Assembly: GCF_006539525.1 (NCBI RefSeq)
Contig: NZ_BJNE01000003.1
Coordinates: 239,211-303,210 of the forward strand
Length of the DNA: 64,000 nt
Direction: 5' to 3'
DNA from: Glutamicibacter nicotianae
GTDB taxonomy: Bacteria; Actinomycetota; Actinomycetes; Actinomycetales; Micrococcaceae
The position numbers were made by a program, and so were the translations under genes. The first letter of the stretch is position 1. Each line of letters begins with the position of its first letter. The notes beneath the pieces are model-generated. The model saw nothing but the letters and a program-made list of their open reading frames with translations. It was not told the DNA's origin and did no database searches. Shown piece after piece: positions 1 through 11,046 of the stretch.

Positions 1-2175
<2,175 letters not shown>

Positions 2176-2200
2176 CGCCCGGCCTTGCAGTGCCTGCGCT

Positions 2201-2229
2201 TCTTGGATCCGGCCCAGCTCTGGCATACT
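2201..2229 (+). promoter_or_regulatory. Possible leaderless promoter of the GNAT gene
   Basis: A CATACT -10-like hexamer at 2224-2229 ends 6 bases before the ATG at 2236, so transcription would start at or next to the start codon. No convincing -35 is visible (TCTTGG at 2201-2206 is 17 bases away) and there is no Shine-Dalgarno sequence, which fits a leaderless mRNA. This is a weak call made from spacing alone. Confidence 0.3.
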
Positions 2230-2235
2230 TGCGCC

Positions 2236-2778
2236 ATGGCTATGGGAATTGCGCTGGAGATCCGTGAATTGGAGATCGGCGACGAACAGCAGGCAATCGA
2301 TGCCCATCATTTGATGCTTGGCGAAGATTTCGAGTTCTTGCCCACCTGGACTTCCGCTGAGGCGTGGGAGGACTATGCCTACCGGATGAAGGCAGGGCGC
2401 CGTGGCGAGCACATCCCCGAAGGATGGGTTCGCTCGGCGCTGTTTGCCGCCTTCGACGACGGGGAACTGGTGGGCCGTGTATCTGTGAGGTATGAGCTCA
2501 ACGAGGGCCTGCTTCATTACGGCGGGCATATCGGCTATGGTGTAGTTCCCGAGTATCGTCGCCGTGGTGTGGCACAGCAACTGTGCAGATTCGGATTGCA
2601 GGAACTGCGCGAATCAGGAATTGAGCGCGCACTGGTTACCTGTGCTTCCGATAACATCGGTTCAAGATCGACCATTGAAAAATGCGGCGGATTGCTGGAC
2701 GCCAAGCTTCCGGAAATTGAAGCCAGCCATGGCGCCGGCACGCTGCGTTTTTGGATACCTACCCAGTCGATCCGCTGA
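2236..2778 (+). CDS. GNAT family N-acetyltransferase
   Basis: The protein has 180 residues if the ATG at 2236 is used. The segment IGYGVVPEYRRRGVAQQL matches GNAT motif A, where the R-R-G-V-A turn binds the acetyl-CoA pyrophosphate, and the later SDNIGSRSTIEKCGG segment matches the motif B region. The substrate is unknown. An in-frame TTG at 2185 could extend it, but that extension reads like non-coding sequence and overlaps the probable promoter. It stands alone between the thiazole genes and typA. Confidence 0.8.
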   Translation: MAMGIALEIRELEIGDEQQAIDAHHLMLGEDFEFLPTWTSAEAWEDYAYRMKAGRRGEHIPEGWVRSALFAAFDDGELVGRVSVRYELNEGLLHYGGHIGYGVVPEYRRRGVAQQLCRFGLQELRESGIERALVTCASDNIGSRSTIEKCGGLLDAKLPEIEASHGAGTLRFWIPTQSIR

Positions 2779-2925
2779 ATTTCTCGCGACCGGTACATGA
2801 AATTCCTGTATGTTCTGACACAGATCAACAGACTATTAGTCTCGAGAGCGTAAACTGGATTGTTGGGTCGACTTTGGCCCCGACTCCACAGACCCAAATT
2901 CTCGAGCGGAAGTGAGCCTTCACGC

Positions 2926-4833
2926 ATGTCAGCAAACACCATTACTCGCGATGAACTTCGCAATGTAGCCATTGTGGCGCACGTTGACCACGGCAAGACC
3001 ACCCTGGTCAACGCCATGCTCCAGCAGACCGGCGCATTCGACAGCCATGGTGAAACCGAAGACCGCGTGATGGACTCAGGTGAGCTGGAACGCGAGAAGG
3101 GCATCACCATTCTTGCCAAGAACACCACCGTGTTCTACAGCGGCCCAGCGGCCGAGGGCAAGAAGATGACCATGAACATCATCGACACCCCGGGCCACGC
3201 CGACTTCGGTGGCGAGGTTGAACGCGGCCTGTCCATGGTCGACGGCGTTGTTCTGCTCGTCGACGCATCCGAGGGTCCGCTGCCGCAGACCCGCTTCGTG
3301 CTGCGCAAGGCGCTTGGCGCCAACCTGCCAGTGATCATCGTGGTCAACAAGACCGACCGCGCCGATGCCCGCATCGACGGCGTCGTCTCCGACTCCATGG
3401 ATCTGCTGCTCGGCCTGGCCTCCGACCTGGCTGACGAAGCTCCGGACCTGGATCTGGATGCCATCTTGAACGTTCCCGTGGTCTTCGCTTCGGGTAAGGC
3501 CGGCTATGCATCGATGAACCAGCCAGTTGACGGCACCCTGCCTGACAACGAAGATCTTGAGCCGCTGTTCGAGACCATCATCAAGCACGTTCCTGCGCCG
3601 ACCTATACCGAGGGCGAAGTCCTGCAGGCCCACGTCACCAACCTTGACGCTTCGCCATTCCTCGGCCGTCTTGCACTGCTGCGCATGATCAACGGCACCC
3701 TGCGCAAGGGCCAGCAGGTCAACTGGGCACGCCAGGACGGCACCATGAAGCAGGTCAAGATCACCGAACTGCTGGCCACCCAGGGCCTGACCCGCGTTCC
3801 AGCTGAAGAAGCCGGACCGGGCGAGATCGTTGCAGTCGCCGGTATCGAAGACATCATGATCGGCGAAACCCTCACCGACCTGGAGAACCCTAAGCCGCTG
3901 CCGCTGATCACCGTTGATCCACCTGCGATCTCCATGACCATCGGCATCAACACCTCGCCACTGGCTGGCAAGGTCAAGGGCGCCAAGGTCACCGCACGCC
4001 AGGTCAAGGATCGCCTGGACAAGGAACTGATCGGCAACGTTTCGCTGAACATCCTGCCAACCGAGCGTCCAGACGCTTGGGAAGTCCAGGGCCGTGGCGA
4101 ACTGGCACTGGCCATCCTCGTTGAGCAGATGCGCCGCGAAGGCTTCGAGCTGACCGTTGGCAAGCCGCAGGTTGTCACCAAGATGATCGACGGCAAGGTC
4201 CACGAGCCAATGGAGCGCATGACCATTGACGTGCCGGAAGAGTACCTGGGCGCTATCACCCAGCTGATGGCATCGCGCAAGGGCCGCATGACCGACATGG
4301 CCAACCACGGTACCGGCTGGGTTCGCATGGAATTCATGGTTCCAGCACGTGGCCTGATCGGCTTCCGCACCCGATTCATGACCGAAACCCGTGGTGCCGG
4401 CATTGCCGCTTCGCTGGCCGAAGGCTACGAGCCGTGGGCAGGCGCCATCGAGTACCGTATCAACGGCTCGATCGTGGCCGACCGTGCCGGCGTGGTGACT
4501 CCATTCGCGATGATCAACCTGCAGGAACGCATGAGCTTCTTCGTGAAGCCAACCGAAGAGGTCTACGAGGGCATGATCGTGGGCGAGAACTCGCGCGCCG
4601 ATGACATGGACGTGAATATCACCAAGGAAAAGAAGCTCACCAACATGCGTGCAGCTTCCTCGGATTCCTTCGAGAACCTGACCCCGCCACGCACCCTGAC
4701 CCTGGAAGAGTCGCTTGAATTCGCTCGCGAAGACGAGTGCGTTGAGGTCACCCCGGAAGCAATCCGCATCCGCAAGGTCCTGCTGAACGCCAACGACCGT
4801 GCCAAGGCCAGCCGTGCACGCGCACGCTCCTAA
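2926..4833 (+). CDS. typA: Ribosome-associated GTPase TypA/BipA
   Basis: A 635-residue translational GTPase of the EF-G-like family that binds the 70S ribosome and is linked to ribosome assembly and stress adaptation. Visible motifs are the G1 P-loop AHVDHGKTT (about residues 18-26), the switch-region [12 protein letters not shown] (G3) and NKTDR (G4). They are followed by the beta-barrel and the C-terminal BipA-specific region with [10 protein letters not shown]. The ATG at 2926 was chosen because it begins just before the conserved N terminus; an in-frame upstream start at 2860 would add non-conserved residues. Length is normal for the family. Confidence 0.96.
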   Translation: MSANTITRDELRNVAIVAHVDHGKTTLVNAMLQQTGAFDSHGETEDRVMDSGELEREKGITILAKNTTVFYSGPAAEGKKMTMNIIDTPGHADFGGEVERGLSMVDGVVLLVDASEGPLPQTRFVLRKALGANLPVIIVVNKTDRADARIDGVVSDSMDLLLGLASDLADEAPDLDLDAILNVPVVFASGKAGYASMNQPVDGTLPDNEDLEPLFETIIKHVPAPTYTEGEVLQAHVTNLDASPFLGRLALLRMINGTLRKGQQVNWARQDGTMKQVKITELLATQGLTRVPAEEAGPGEIVAVAGIEDIMIGETLTDLENPKPLPLITVDPPAISMTIGINTSPLAGKVKGAKVTARQVKDRLDKELIGNVSLNILPTERPDAWEVQGRGELALAILVEQMRREGFELTVGKPQVVTKMIDGKVHEPMERMTIDVPEEYLGAITQLMASRKGRMTDMANHGTGWVRMEFMVPARGLIGFRTRFMTETRGAGIAASLAEGYEPWAGAIEYRINGSIVADRAGVVTPFAMINLQERMSFFVKPTEEVYEGMIVGENSRADDMDVNITKEKKLTNMRAASSDSFENLTPPRTLTLEESLEFAREDECVEVTPEAIRIRKVLLNANDRAKASRARARS

Positions 4834-5251
4834 TAATCGCAATTCCCTCGGAGGCAACTTCTCCGCGCTGTGGCGCGGTGCGGTTGCCGCCGTGGCTGCA
4901 GGATTGTTCGGCACGGCAATCCACGCCTCCATCAGCTATATCGGCAACGATTTCCCGCTGGTTTGGGGCGTGCTCGTTGCCTGGCTCCTGCTCGGAGTAC
5001 TGGTGTACTGGGCTGCGGTTTCCTCCGCGAAGCTGTGGGCCGGTGCGGTGGCGTTCATCGGATGCTATGTGACTGTTGGCCTGATTTCCTATGTGGGCGA
5101 CGACCAGCTGATCTTGGGCATGCAGTACTACGAGTACCTGCCCGGACCGGCGTTGGCCTCTGCACTGTGGATGTACGGAATGGTCATTCCATCGGTGATT
5201 GCCTTGCTGTGCTCCTTGCGGGTGTTGCGCAAGCAGCAACGGCAGAATTGA
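4799..5251 (+). CDS. Small multi-spanning membrane protein of unknown function
   Basis: A protein of about 145-150 residues with four hydrophobic segments: about residues 25-42, 54-74, 80-98 and 118-140. The C-terminal tail is basic. No domain is recognised. It begins inside the 3' end of typA, at GTG 4799 or GTG 4814, a 20-35 base overlap suggesting translational coupling to typA. No good ribosome-binding site separates the two starts. The frame stays open and hydrophobic over its whole length and ends precisely at a strong hairpin terminator, which supports it as a real gene. Confidence 0.7.
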   Translation: MPRPAVHAHAPNNRNSLGGNFSALWRGAVAAVAAGLFGTAIHASISYIGNDFPLVWGVLVAWLLLGVLVYWAAVSSAKLWAGAVAFIGCYVTVGLISYVGDDQLILGMQYYEYLPGPALASALWMYGMVIPSVIALLCSLRVLRKQQRQN

Positions 5252-5298
5252 AAAACAGTAGGAGTTCTTCCCCAACGGGAGGAACTCCTACTGTTTTT
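5251..5298. terminator. Bidirectional hairpin terminator
   Basis: A perfect 17-bp stem (5251-5267 with 5282-5298) is flanked by A5 on the left and T5 on the right, so it can act in both directions. It lies between the convergent membrane-protein gene and the ArsR-like regulator gene. Confidence 0.9.
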
Positions 5299-5327
5299 AA
5301 TAAGGTTTTGGGGAAGCGGTGACCGGC

Positions 5328-5837
5328 CTACTGGCCGTCACGCGCATTGCCGGTGATATCCAGATGGTGGGCCAAGAACAGCGAGGTGGCCACGCCATCG
5401 GGATCCGGGTCGCGTACTGCGTAGTCCTCGATAACCGCCCGCAGCCGGCTCATCAGTTCCTTCTGGTTTTCTTCATTGAGTTTCAGACCCAAGCGGATGA
5501 CCTGTATTTCCTGCGGATCAAGTCCCTCGATTTCCTGCAGGAAGGTGTCCACGAGCATCGGAGCCGCGTCGGGAATGCGGGTGCCCCAGGACTGCTTGGT
5601 GCTTCGATAGGGCACTTCTTTGGCACCGCGGTTGCCTCGGCGCGGTTCTTCCGCGGCGAGGTAGCCGTTGCTGACCAGGGTACGCACGTGATGCAAGGAC
5701 GTGGCGGGATTCAAATCCAGAATGTCCGCAATTTCCTTGTTCGTGCGTGACTCATGGAGGCACAAGCGCAAGATGCGAAGCCTCAGCGGGGAGCTGAGGG
5801 CTCGTGCTCGCGATTGGACAAGTTTATCGGAGGGCAT
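5328..5837 (-). CDS. ArsR-like winged-helix transcriptional regulator
   Basis: A 169-residue protein starting at ATG 5837. Residues 10-70 form a winged helix: LSSPLRLRILRLCL, then NKEIADILDLNPATSLHHV as the recognition region and a GYL wing. The C-terminal hundred residues are helical and charged, and may be a dimerisation or effector region. Cysteines suited to a metal sensor are not evident (a single one lies within the winged helix), so metal sensing is unsupported. No obvious target gene is adjacent; the small SH3-like gene lies upstream on the same strand. A longer upstream start at 5888 is possible but less likely. Confidence 0.82.
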   Translation of the reverse strand: MPSDKLVQSRARALSSPLRLRILRLCLHESRTNKEIADILDLNPATSLHHVRTLVSNGYLAAEEPRRGNRGAKEVPYRSTKQSWGTRIPDAAPMLVDTFLQEIEGLDPQEIQVIRLGLKLNEENQKELMSRLRAVIEDYAVRDPDPDGVATSLFLAHHLDITGNARDGQ

Positions 5838-5963
5838 GAAAACAGCATACGCGAAAAGTGTTAAGTGATTGGAAGATTCAAATCGCATGTCTTCCCAAGC
5901 CGGATCAACGCAGCTGCGACCCGGATAAGTGGCATCGTGAAAATCTTGCGGCTTGCTAGGACG

Positions 5964-6206
5964 CTATTCGCTGCGCGGGACGCGGGGCCTGCGGCGCGTC
6001 GGAGCCTGCGGTACCCGCTTGGCGTGGGTGATCGCCGCGCGGGGGATGCGTACCAGCTCGGTGCGGGTCTGGATGCTCACCGATTCCTCGGTCACTTCCC
6101 TCAGCTCTCCCAACGCGTCGGAAAAATGTCCGCCGGCCTGGCCCTCGGCCAATCGGTAGCGGACAACTAGCCGTTCACCGGGCGTCACATCACTAAAACT
6201 AAGCAT
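5964..6206 (-). CDS. Small SH3-like protein related to the N terminus of Rv0428c-type acetyltransferases
   Basis: An 80-residue protein with a beta-rich core (GERLVVRYRL, ESVSIQTRTELVRIPRAAI) and a short basic tail. The core resembles the SH3-like N-terminal domain that in other actinobacteria precedes a GNAT domain in Rv0428c-like proteins. Here the acetyltransferase half is absent and the frame stops naturally after the basic tail. It is divergent from the ferredoxin gene. The family assignment is from recall and is moderate only. Confidence 0.6.
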   Translation of the reverse strand: MLSFSDVTPGERLVVRYRLAEGQAGGHFSDALGELREVTEESVSIQTRTELVRIPRAAITHAKRVPQAPTRRRPRVPRSE

Positions 6207-6300
6207 TTGGAAGCGTCATCTTTTCGTAAGAAGAATTCATTTGCACCACGGGAAGCTGAAATGTGAATGGTCGATTACGTCACAGCGCGCCGATAGGCGG

Positions 6301-6329
6301 TTCGATGAATGGTTATACAGGACTAGACT
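6301..6329 (+). promoter_or_regulatory. Possible promoter of the ferredoxin gene
   Basis: TTCGAT (6301-6306) and TAGACT (6324-6329) are separated by 17 bases and lie about 90 bases upstream of the ferredoxin start, in the AT-richer divergent gap. The match to the -10 consensus is reasonable; the -35 is weak. Confidence 0.3.
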
Positions 6330-6420
6330 GTAGTTTGAGCTGGTAAAGGATTCAAAGAGCATCTGCTGAAACCACTAGCTCTGTTGAAACCACCCAGTGC
6401 AAGGAAAGGTCTCGGCCCTC

Positions 6421-6744
6421 GTGACTTACATCATCGCTCAGCCGTGCGTCGACGTGAAAGACAAGGCGTGCGTCGAAGAGTGCCCGGTAGATTGTATCTA
6501 TGAAGGTGAGCGCTCGCTCTACATTCATCCCGATGAATGTGTTGACTGCGGCGCCTGCGAACCTGTCTGCCCCGTCGAAGCCATCTACTACGAAGATGAT
6601 GTGCCGGACGAGTGGGCCGACTATTACAAGGCAAACGTCGACTTTTTCGACGAACTTGGATCCCCGGGCGGCGCCGCTAAAATTGGTAACACCGGCACTG
6701 ACCACCCACTGATCAGCGCCTTGCCACCTCAGAACCAAGGCTAG
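6421..6744 (+). CDS. fdxA: Seven-iron ferredoxin
   Basis: A 107-residue [3Fe-4S][4Fe-4S] ferredoxin. Cysteines 9, 17, 21 and 50, and 25 (or the following cluster) with 40, 43 and 46, follow the C-x7-C-x3-C-P ... CxxCxxCxxxCP arrangement of actinobacterial FdxA/FdxC. It is a soluble electron carrier; the redox partner is not shown by context. The GTG start at 6421 is preceded by AAGGAAAGG (6401-6409). The same ferredoxin-dapC order, 12 bases apart here, occurs in other actinobacteria (Rv1177-Rv1178), so the two are probably co-transcribed. Confidence 0.95.
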   Translation: MTYIIAQPCVDVKDKACVEECPVDCIYEGERSLYIHPDECVDCGACEPVCPVEAIYYEDDVPDEWADYYKANVDFFDELGSPGGAAKIGNTGTDHPLISALPPQNQG

Positions 6745-6756
6745 GTTTTCACTTTC

Positions 6757-7872
6757 ATGCTTGAACTCCCCGATTACCCCTGGAACCAGCTTGCCCCGTA
6801 TCGCGAGCAAGCGTCCGCACATCCGGGGGGAGTCGTGGACCTGTCGATCGGCACGCCCATCGACAGCACGCCGCAGGTCATCCAGCAGGCGCTGGCCGAC
6901 GCTGCCAACTCGCACGGCTACCCGACCACGCACGGGACCATTGAGGTCCGCCAAGCCATCGTCGACTGGTTCGCCCGCCGACGCAACGTCACCGGATTGA
7001 GCACCGATGATGTCATGCCGACGGTTGGCTCCAAGGAAATGGTGGCGTGGCTGCCGTTGTTCCTGGGCCTGGGCGCTGGCGATATCGTGGTCCGCCCCGA
7101 AATCGCCTACCCGACCTATGACATCGGTGCCCAGCTGGTCGGCGCGACCCCTATCGCCACCGACGACCTCTCGGAATTGACTGCTGAGCAGCGCGAGCGC
7201 GTGAAGCTGATCTGGGTTAACTCGCCTGGCAACCCGACCGGAAAGGTCCGCGATACCGCCCAGCTGGCAGGCATCGTGGCTCAGGCCCGCGAAATGGGTG
7301 CCGTCGTCGCCTCCGACGAGTGCTACGCGGAACTGGGGTGGGATGAATACGAGGGGCAGGTGCCCAGCATCCTGGACCCGGCGGTCAACGGTGGAAACCT
7401 CGATGACCTGTTCGCGCTGTATTCGCTGTCGAAGCAGTCCAACCTCGCCGGATACCGCGCCGCCTTCGTTGCCGGTGCTCCCAATCTGATGCCGTCTCTG
7501 GTCAATAGCCGCAAGCATGCTGGCATGATCGTTCCCGGCCCAATCCAGCACGCCATGGTGGTGGCCCTGAATGACGACGAGCATGTCGCGGCGCAGCGCG
7601 AGCTGTACCGGGCACGCCGTGACATGCTGCGGCCGGCGCTGGAGAATTTCGGCCTGGCCATCGAGGATTCGGTGGCGGGCCTGTATCTGTGGTGCACCGC
7701 TGGGCGTCCGAGCTTTGAAACCATCGGGGCGCTGGCGGAACTGGGCATCGTGGCCGGTCCCGGGGCGTTCTACGGCACCGCCGGGGAACGCCACGTGCGC
7801 GTGGCGCTGACTGCATCCGACGAACGGATCGCGGCTGCCGTTGAACGGTTGAATTCTTCCGCCAATCGGTGA
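6757..7872 (+). CDS. dapC: Succinyldiaminopimelate transaminase DapC
   Basis: A 371-residue class I/II PLP aminotransferase of the succinylase branch of diaminopimelate and lysine synthesis. It interconverts N-succinyl-2-amino-6-ketopimelate and N-succinyl-LL-diaminopimelate using glutamate. Key segments are NSPGNPTGKV (about 155-164), the SDECYAEL aspartate and tyrosine, and the PLP lysine K226 in YSLSKQSNLAG. The call is strengthened by dapD and dapE in the same window and by the ferredoxin-dapC pairing known from mycobacteria. Confidence 0.9.
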   Translation: MLELPDYPWNQLAPYREQASAHPGGVVDLSIGTPIDSTPQVIQQALADAANSHGYPTTHGTIEVRQAIVDWFARRRNVTGLSTDDVMPTVGSKEMVAWLPLFLGLGAGDIVVRPEIAYPTYDIGAQLVGATPIATDDLSELTAEQRERVKLIWVNSPGNPTGKVRDTAQLAGIVAQAREMGAVVASDECYAELGWDEYEGQVPSILDPAVNGGNLDDLFALYSLSKQSNLAGYRAAFVAGAPNLMPSLVNSRKHAGMIVPGPIQHAMVVALNDDEHVAAQRELYRARRDMLRPALENFGLAIEDSVAGLYLWCTAGRPSFETIGALAELGIVAGPGAFYGTAGERHVRVALTASDERIAAAVERLNSSANR

Positions 7873-7970
7873 AGATGACGCCCTAATTAGCTTGAATGGG
7901 TCAAATCGCGGTATGTTCTACGGTGACGACTGACCTTTCGGAACTACACGCTTTCCGGTTAGGAGATGCA

Positions 7971-9185
7971 ATGACAGATACTACGTCTGCACAGCTACAC
8001 TTTGGAGAATCCAGCCTCGAGCTGCCGGTAATTCAGGCAGCAGAGGGCAACGACGGATTCGGCGTAGCCCCACTTTTGAAGACCACCGGGAACGTGACTT
8101 ACGATCCCGGCTTCATGAATACCGCGGCCACCAAGTCCGCGATTACCTACATCGACGGCGACGCAGGCATCCTGCGCTACCGCGGGTACCCAATCGAGCA
8201 GCTGGCCGAGTTCGACAACTCGTTGCGCCGCCACACCCTGTTGCACGAAGAGCTCAAGGGCTTCTTCGGCGGCTTCCCTCGCGACGCGCACCCGATGCCG
8301 GTGCTGTCCTCGGCTGTTTCGGCCCTGTCAACCTGGTACCAGGATTCGCTGGATCCGAAGGATGACGCACAGGTTGAGCGTTCGACCCTGCGCCTGCTGG
8401 CAAAGCTTCCGGTCTTGGCAGCGTACGCGCACAAGAAGTCCATTGGCCAGGCGCTGCTGTACCCGGACAACTCGATGAACATGGTCGAGAACTTCCTGCG
8501 CCTGTGCTTCGGCACCGCTGCCGAGCCGTACATCGTGGATCCAGACGTGGTCAAGGCTCTTGACCTGCTGCTGATCCTGCACGCTGACCACGAGCAGAAC
8601 TGCTCGACCTCCACCGTGCGCCTGGTTGGCTCCTCGGAAGCCAACATGTTCGCTTCGGTTTCGGCAGGCATCCACGCGCTGTCCGGTCCGGCCCACGGCG
8701 GCGCCAACGAAGCCGTCCTGAAGATGCTGCGTGAAATCCAGTCTTCGGGCATGACCCCTGAAGAGTTCATGACCAAGGTCAAGAACAAGGAGGACGGCGT
8801 ACGCCTGATGGGCTTCGGCCACCGTGTGTACAAGAACTACGATCCACGCGCCAAGATCATCAAGAAGACCGCTCACGACCTGCTGGCAAAGCAGGGCAAG
8901 AACGAGCTGCTTGATATCGCGATGAAGCTGGAAGAAACTGCGCTGAACGATGAATACTTCATCTCGCGCAAGCTCTACCCGAACGTGGACTTCTACACCG
9001 GCCTGATCTACACCGCCATGGGCTTCCCGGAGAAGATGTTCACCGTGCTGTTCGCCATCGGCCGCCTGCCAGGCTGGATCGCGCAGTGGCGCGAAATGAT
9101 CAAGGACCCGGAGCTGAAGATCGGCCGCCCACGCCAGCTGTACATGGGTGAAACCGCTCGCAACTACCCGGGCTACCAGGCCTAG
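7971..9185 (+). CDS. gltA: Citrate synthase
   Basis: A 404-residue citrate synthase that condenses oxaloacetate and acetyl-CoA at entry to the TCA cycle. The catalytic region is visible: the HADHEQNCSTS segment near residue 204, SGPAHGGANEAV with His242, and FGHRVYKNYDPR with His284. The ATG at 7971 has an AGGAG at 7961-7965. An upstream in-frame start at 7896 would run through the promoter and ribosome-binding site and is not preferred. It is monocistronic, closed by a hairpin at 9209. Confidence 0.95.
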   Translation: MTDTTSAQLHFGESSLELPVIQAAEGNDGFGVAPLLKTTGNVTYDPGFMNTAATKSAITYIDGDAGILRYRGYPIEQLAEFDNSLRRHTLLHEELKGFFGGFPRDAHPMPVLSSAVSALSTWYQDSLDPKDDAQVERSTLRLLAKLPVLAAYAHKKSIGQALLYPDNSMNMVENFLRLCFGTAAEPYIVDPDVVKALDLLLILHADHEQNCSTSTVRLVGSSEANMFASVSAGIHALSGPAHGGANEAVLKMLREIQSSGMTPEEFMTKVKNKEDGVRLMGFGHRVYKNYDPRAKIIKKTAHDLLAKQGKNELLDIAMKLEETALNDEYFISRKLYPNVDFYTGLIYTAMGFPEKMFTVLFAIGRLPGWIAQWREMIKDPELKIGRPRQLYMGETARNYPGYQA

Positions 9186-9208
9186 GCTAGCTGCCGGATT
9201 CCTGCGGC

Positions 9209-9254
9209 AGGACCTGTCTTCCCACGATAGTGGGGGACAGGTCCTTCCCTGTTT
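9209..9254 (+). terminator. Terminator after gltA
   Basis: AGGACCTGTC (9209-9218) pairs with GACAGGTCCT (9236-9245), extended inside by CCCAC/GTGGG, and is followed by TCCCTGTTTT. The tail is short but the stem is strong. Confidence 0.75.
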
Positions 9255-9301
9255 TAAGCGGTATTTCGGGAGTATCCTTTGAGGCAGAGGAAACGACAAG
9301 T

Positions 9302-9934
9302 GTGCCGAAGAATCAGGTGGTATGCATGTACTTACGTCGTGGAAATAATTGGTCGCTGGCCATAAATACCAATCAGAATATGCTGATGGCGTTGTACCTG
9401 CGCGAACTCTCAGGCGTCCACCCCGCGGAGGCCGGACCCAATAGCCGGCTTGCTTCCAATATCAAGAACCGCAACACGATTGACGACTCGCACGGACAGC
9501 TCAAGCAGGAATGGAGTTCCTGGTGGGATTCGCTGACCGCGGTGGCGCCAGCCAGTGAACCGGAGGCCAGCGATGCACTGATCAAGCGGCTGGACGACGA
9601 GGGCTACCCGGCCCTGGCCCGGCTGGCGCGGGCACACTACGGCCAGGCCACGGTGTTCGCCCAGCAGCATGCCCAGGACTTTGCAGAAAACAGCGGCAAG
9701 TACGTGCCGCACCGCATGGATGAGCTGGAGCGGATCCTGATTGACCACGGCGTGGAACACGATATGCAAGCCACTCGGCAGGAGATCCACCTCATCGACG
9801 TGCCCTTGGACGAGCCCAGGGCTTGGCTGACTGGCCGGGCAACCATCGTGGCCAGCACGTCGCTGCTGCGCGACTCCAAGGCTTTCCACGGCTTCATCCA
9901 GCCGATGGTGACCATCATCTTTCCCGGCGGGTAG
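9302..9934 (+). CDS. Unrecognised protein, about 210 residues
   Basis: A GTG start at 9302 is preceded by AGAGGAAA (9286-9293) at good spacing; later in-frame starts at 9317 (GTG) and 9326 (ATG) are possible. I do not recognise a domain. The sequence is soluble, mixed alpha/beta by eye, tryptophan-rich in the middle (EWSSWWDSL), and ends in a hydrophobic strand-like stretch (IQPMVTIIFPGG). No signal peptide or membrane segment is visible. It sits alone between the gltA terminator and the dapD terminator, so it is probably transcribed on its own. Possibly restricted to related genera. Confidence 0.7.
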   Translation: MPKNQVVCMYLRRGNNWSLAINTNQNMLMALYLRELSGVHPAEAGPNSRLASNIKNRNTIDDSHGQLKQEWSSWWDSLTAVAPASEPEASDALIKRLDDEGYPALARLARAHYGQATVFAQQHAQDFAENSGKYVPHRMDELERILIDHGVEHDMQATRQEIHLIDVPLDEPRAWLTGRATIVASTSLLRDSKAFHGFIQPMVTIIFPGG

Positions 9935-9960
9935 CCGAGCAGCAAGAAACTGGGCAATAA

Positions 9961-9993
9961 AAACTGGCAGACCACTTTCGTGATCTGCCAGTT
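9961..9993 (-). terminator. Terminator for dapD
   Basis: AACTGGCAGA pairs with TCTGCCAGTT around a 12-base loop. On the minus strand the stem is followed by a T run (AAAAA on the plus strand at about 9959-9963), so it acts on dapD. It may also stop the plus-strand gene, for which the tail is poor. Confidence 0.75.
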
Positions 9994-10010
9994 CGAATGC
10001 AACAGGAGAA

Positions 10011-10964
10011 TTAGTTGGCGTGAAGCGCGCTGTTCAGCTCAACGGTCTGGCCTGCGCGCGGCAGGGCCTCAACAGCGCCGGTGATCGAATTGCGGCGGAA
10101 GAGCAGGTTTGGCACGCCGGAAAGCTCCAGTGCCTTGACCTGCTTCTCGCCCAGCACCACACGCGTGCCGGCGGTGACGTACAGGCCAGCTTCGACCACC
10201 GAGTCATCGCCGATCGAGATGCCCACACCGGCGTTTGCCCCCAGCAGCACGCGTTCGCCGATGACAATGCGTTCCTTGCCGCCGCCGGACAAGGTGCCCA
10301 TGATCGATGCGCCGCCTCCAACGTCCGAGCCATCGCCAACAACGACCGATGCCGAAATGCGGCCTTCCACCATCGAGGTGCCCAAGGTGCCGGCATTGAA
10401 ATTGACGAACCCTTCGTGCATGACGGTGGTGCCCGAAGCCAGGTGGGCGCCGAGGCGCACACGTCCAGCGTCGGCAATGCGCACGCCGGCCGGAACCACA
10501 TAGTCGACCATGCGCGGGAACTTGTCCACGCCGTACACGGTGACCGCACCACGAGCGCGCAACTTCAACCGGGTCGTTTCGAAGCCCTCGACCTGGCAAG
10601 GACCGAAATTCGTCCATACGACGTTTGCCAGATGGCCGAAGATGCCGTCGAGGTTGATGCTGTTCGGCTGGACCAGGCGGTGCGATAGCAAGTGCAGGCG
10701 CAGCCACACATCGGCGGTGTCAGCCGGAGCTACATCAAGATTAATGGTCAGTGAAACTACCTTCTGGGTGGTGCCGCGGGCTGCATCATCCTGCGCGGCG
10801 GCAGAGAGTTCACCGGAGAGCTCTTCAGCTTGGGCGAGTTCGCCCAAGACTGGAGCCGGGTACCAAACATCAAGGATCGTTCCATCGGATGCGACCGTTG
10901 CAAGGCCATGCGCTGAGGCTAAACGGACAGATGATTCGCTGGATGTCACAGATTCTGAAGTCAT
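10011..10964 (-). CDS. dapD: Tetrahydrodipicolinate N-succinyltransferase DapD (actinobacterial type)
   Basis: A 317-residue left-handed beta-helix acyltransferase that transfers succinyl from succinyl-CoA to tetrahydrodipicolinate. The hexapeptide-like repeats run from about residue 165 to 275 (VEGRISASVVVGDGSDVGGG, then VLLGANAGVGISIGDD). It is divergent from dapE with 82 bases between the start codons, so the two genes of consecutive pathway use share one control region. It is the long actinobacterial form rather than the 274-residue E. coli form. Confidence 0.93.
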   Translation of the reverse strand: MTSESVTSSESSVRLASAHGLATVASDGTILDVWYPAPVLGELAQAEELSGELSAAAQDDAARGTTQKVVSLTINLDVAPADTADVWLRLHLLSHRLVQPNSINLDGIFGHLANVVWTNFGPCQVEGFETTRLKLRARGAVTVYGVDKFPRMVDYVVPAGVRIADAGRVRLGAHLASGTTVMHEGFVNFNAGTLGTSMVEGRISASVVVGDGSDVGGGASIMGTLSGGGKERIVIGERVLLGANAGVGISIGDDSVVEAGLYVTAGTRVVLGEKQVKALELSGVPNLLFRRNSITGAVEALPRAGQTVELNSALHAN

Positions 10965-10970
10965 ACACTG

Positions 10971-10976
10971 ATCGTA
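10971..10976 (-). promoter_or_regulatory. Possible -10 box for leaderless dapD
   Basis: On the minus strand TACGAT lies 6 bases before the dapD ATG, and no ribosome-binding site is present. This geometry matches leaderless actinobacterial transcripts. No clear -35 is visible at 17-18 bases. Confidence 0.35.
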
Positions 10977-11046
10977 TCTTTGCTGACCGGAGTAACGTTG
11001 ATAAATGACAAAAAAGTGAAGCTAGAGACTCAGGATGTAGCCAGCC

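Noticed and set aside
3076..4932. Long antisense frame of 618 codons opposite typA
   Set aside because: Long opposite-strand frames are common under high-GC genes; typA is clearly the coding strand.
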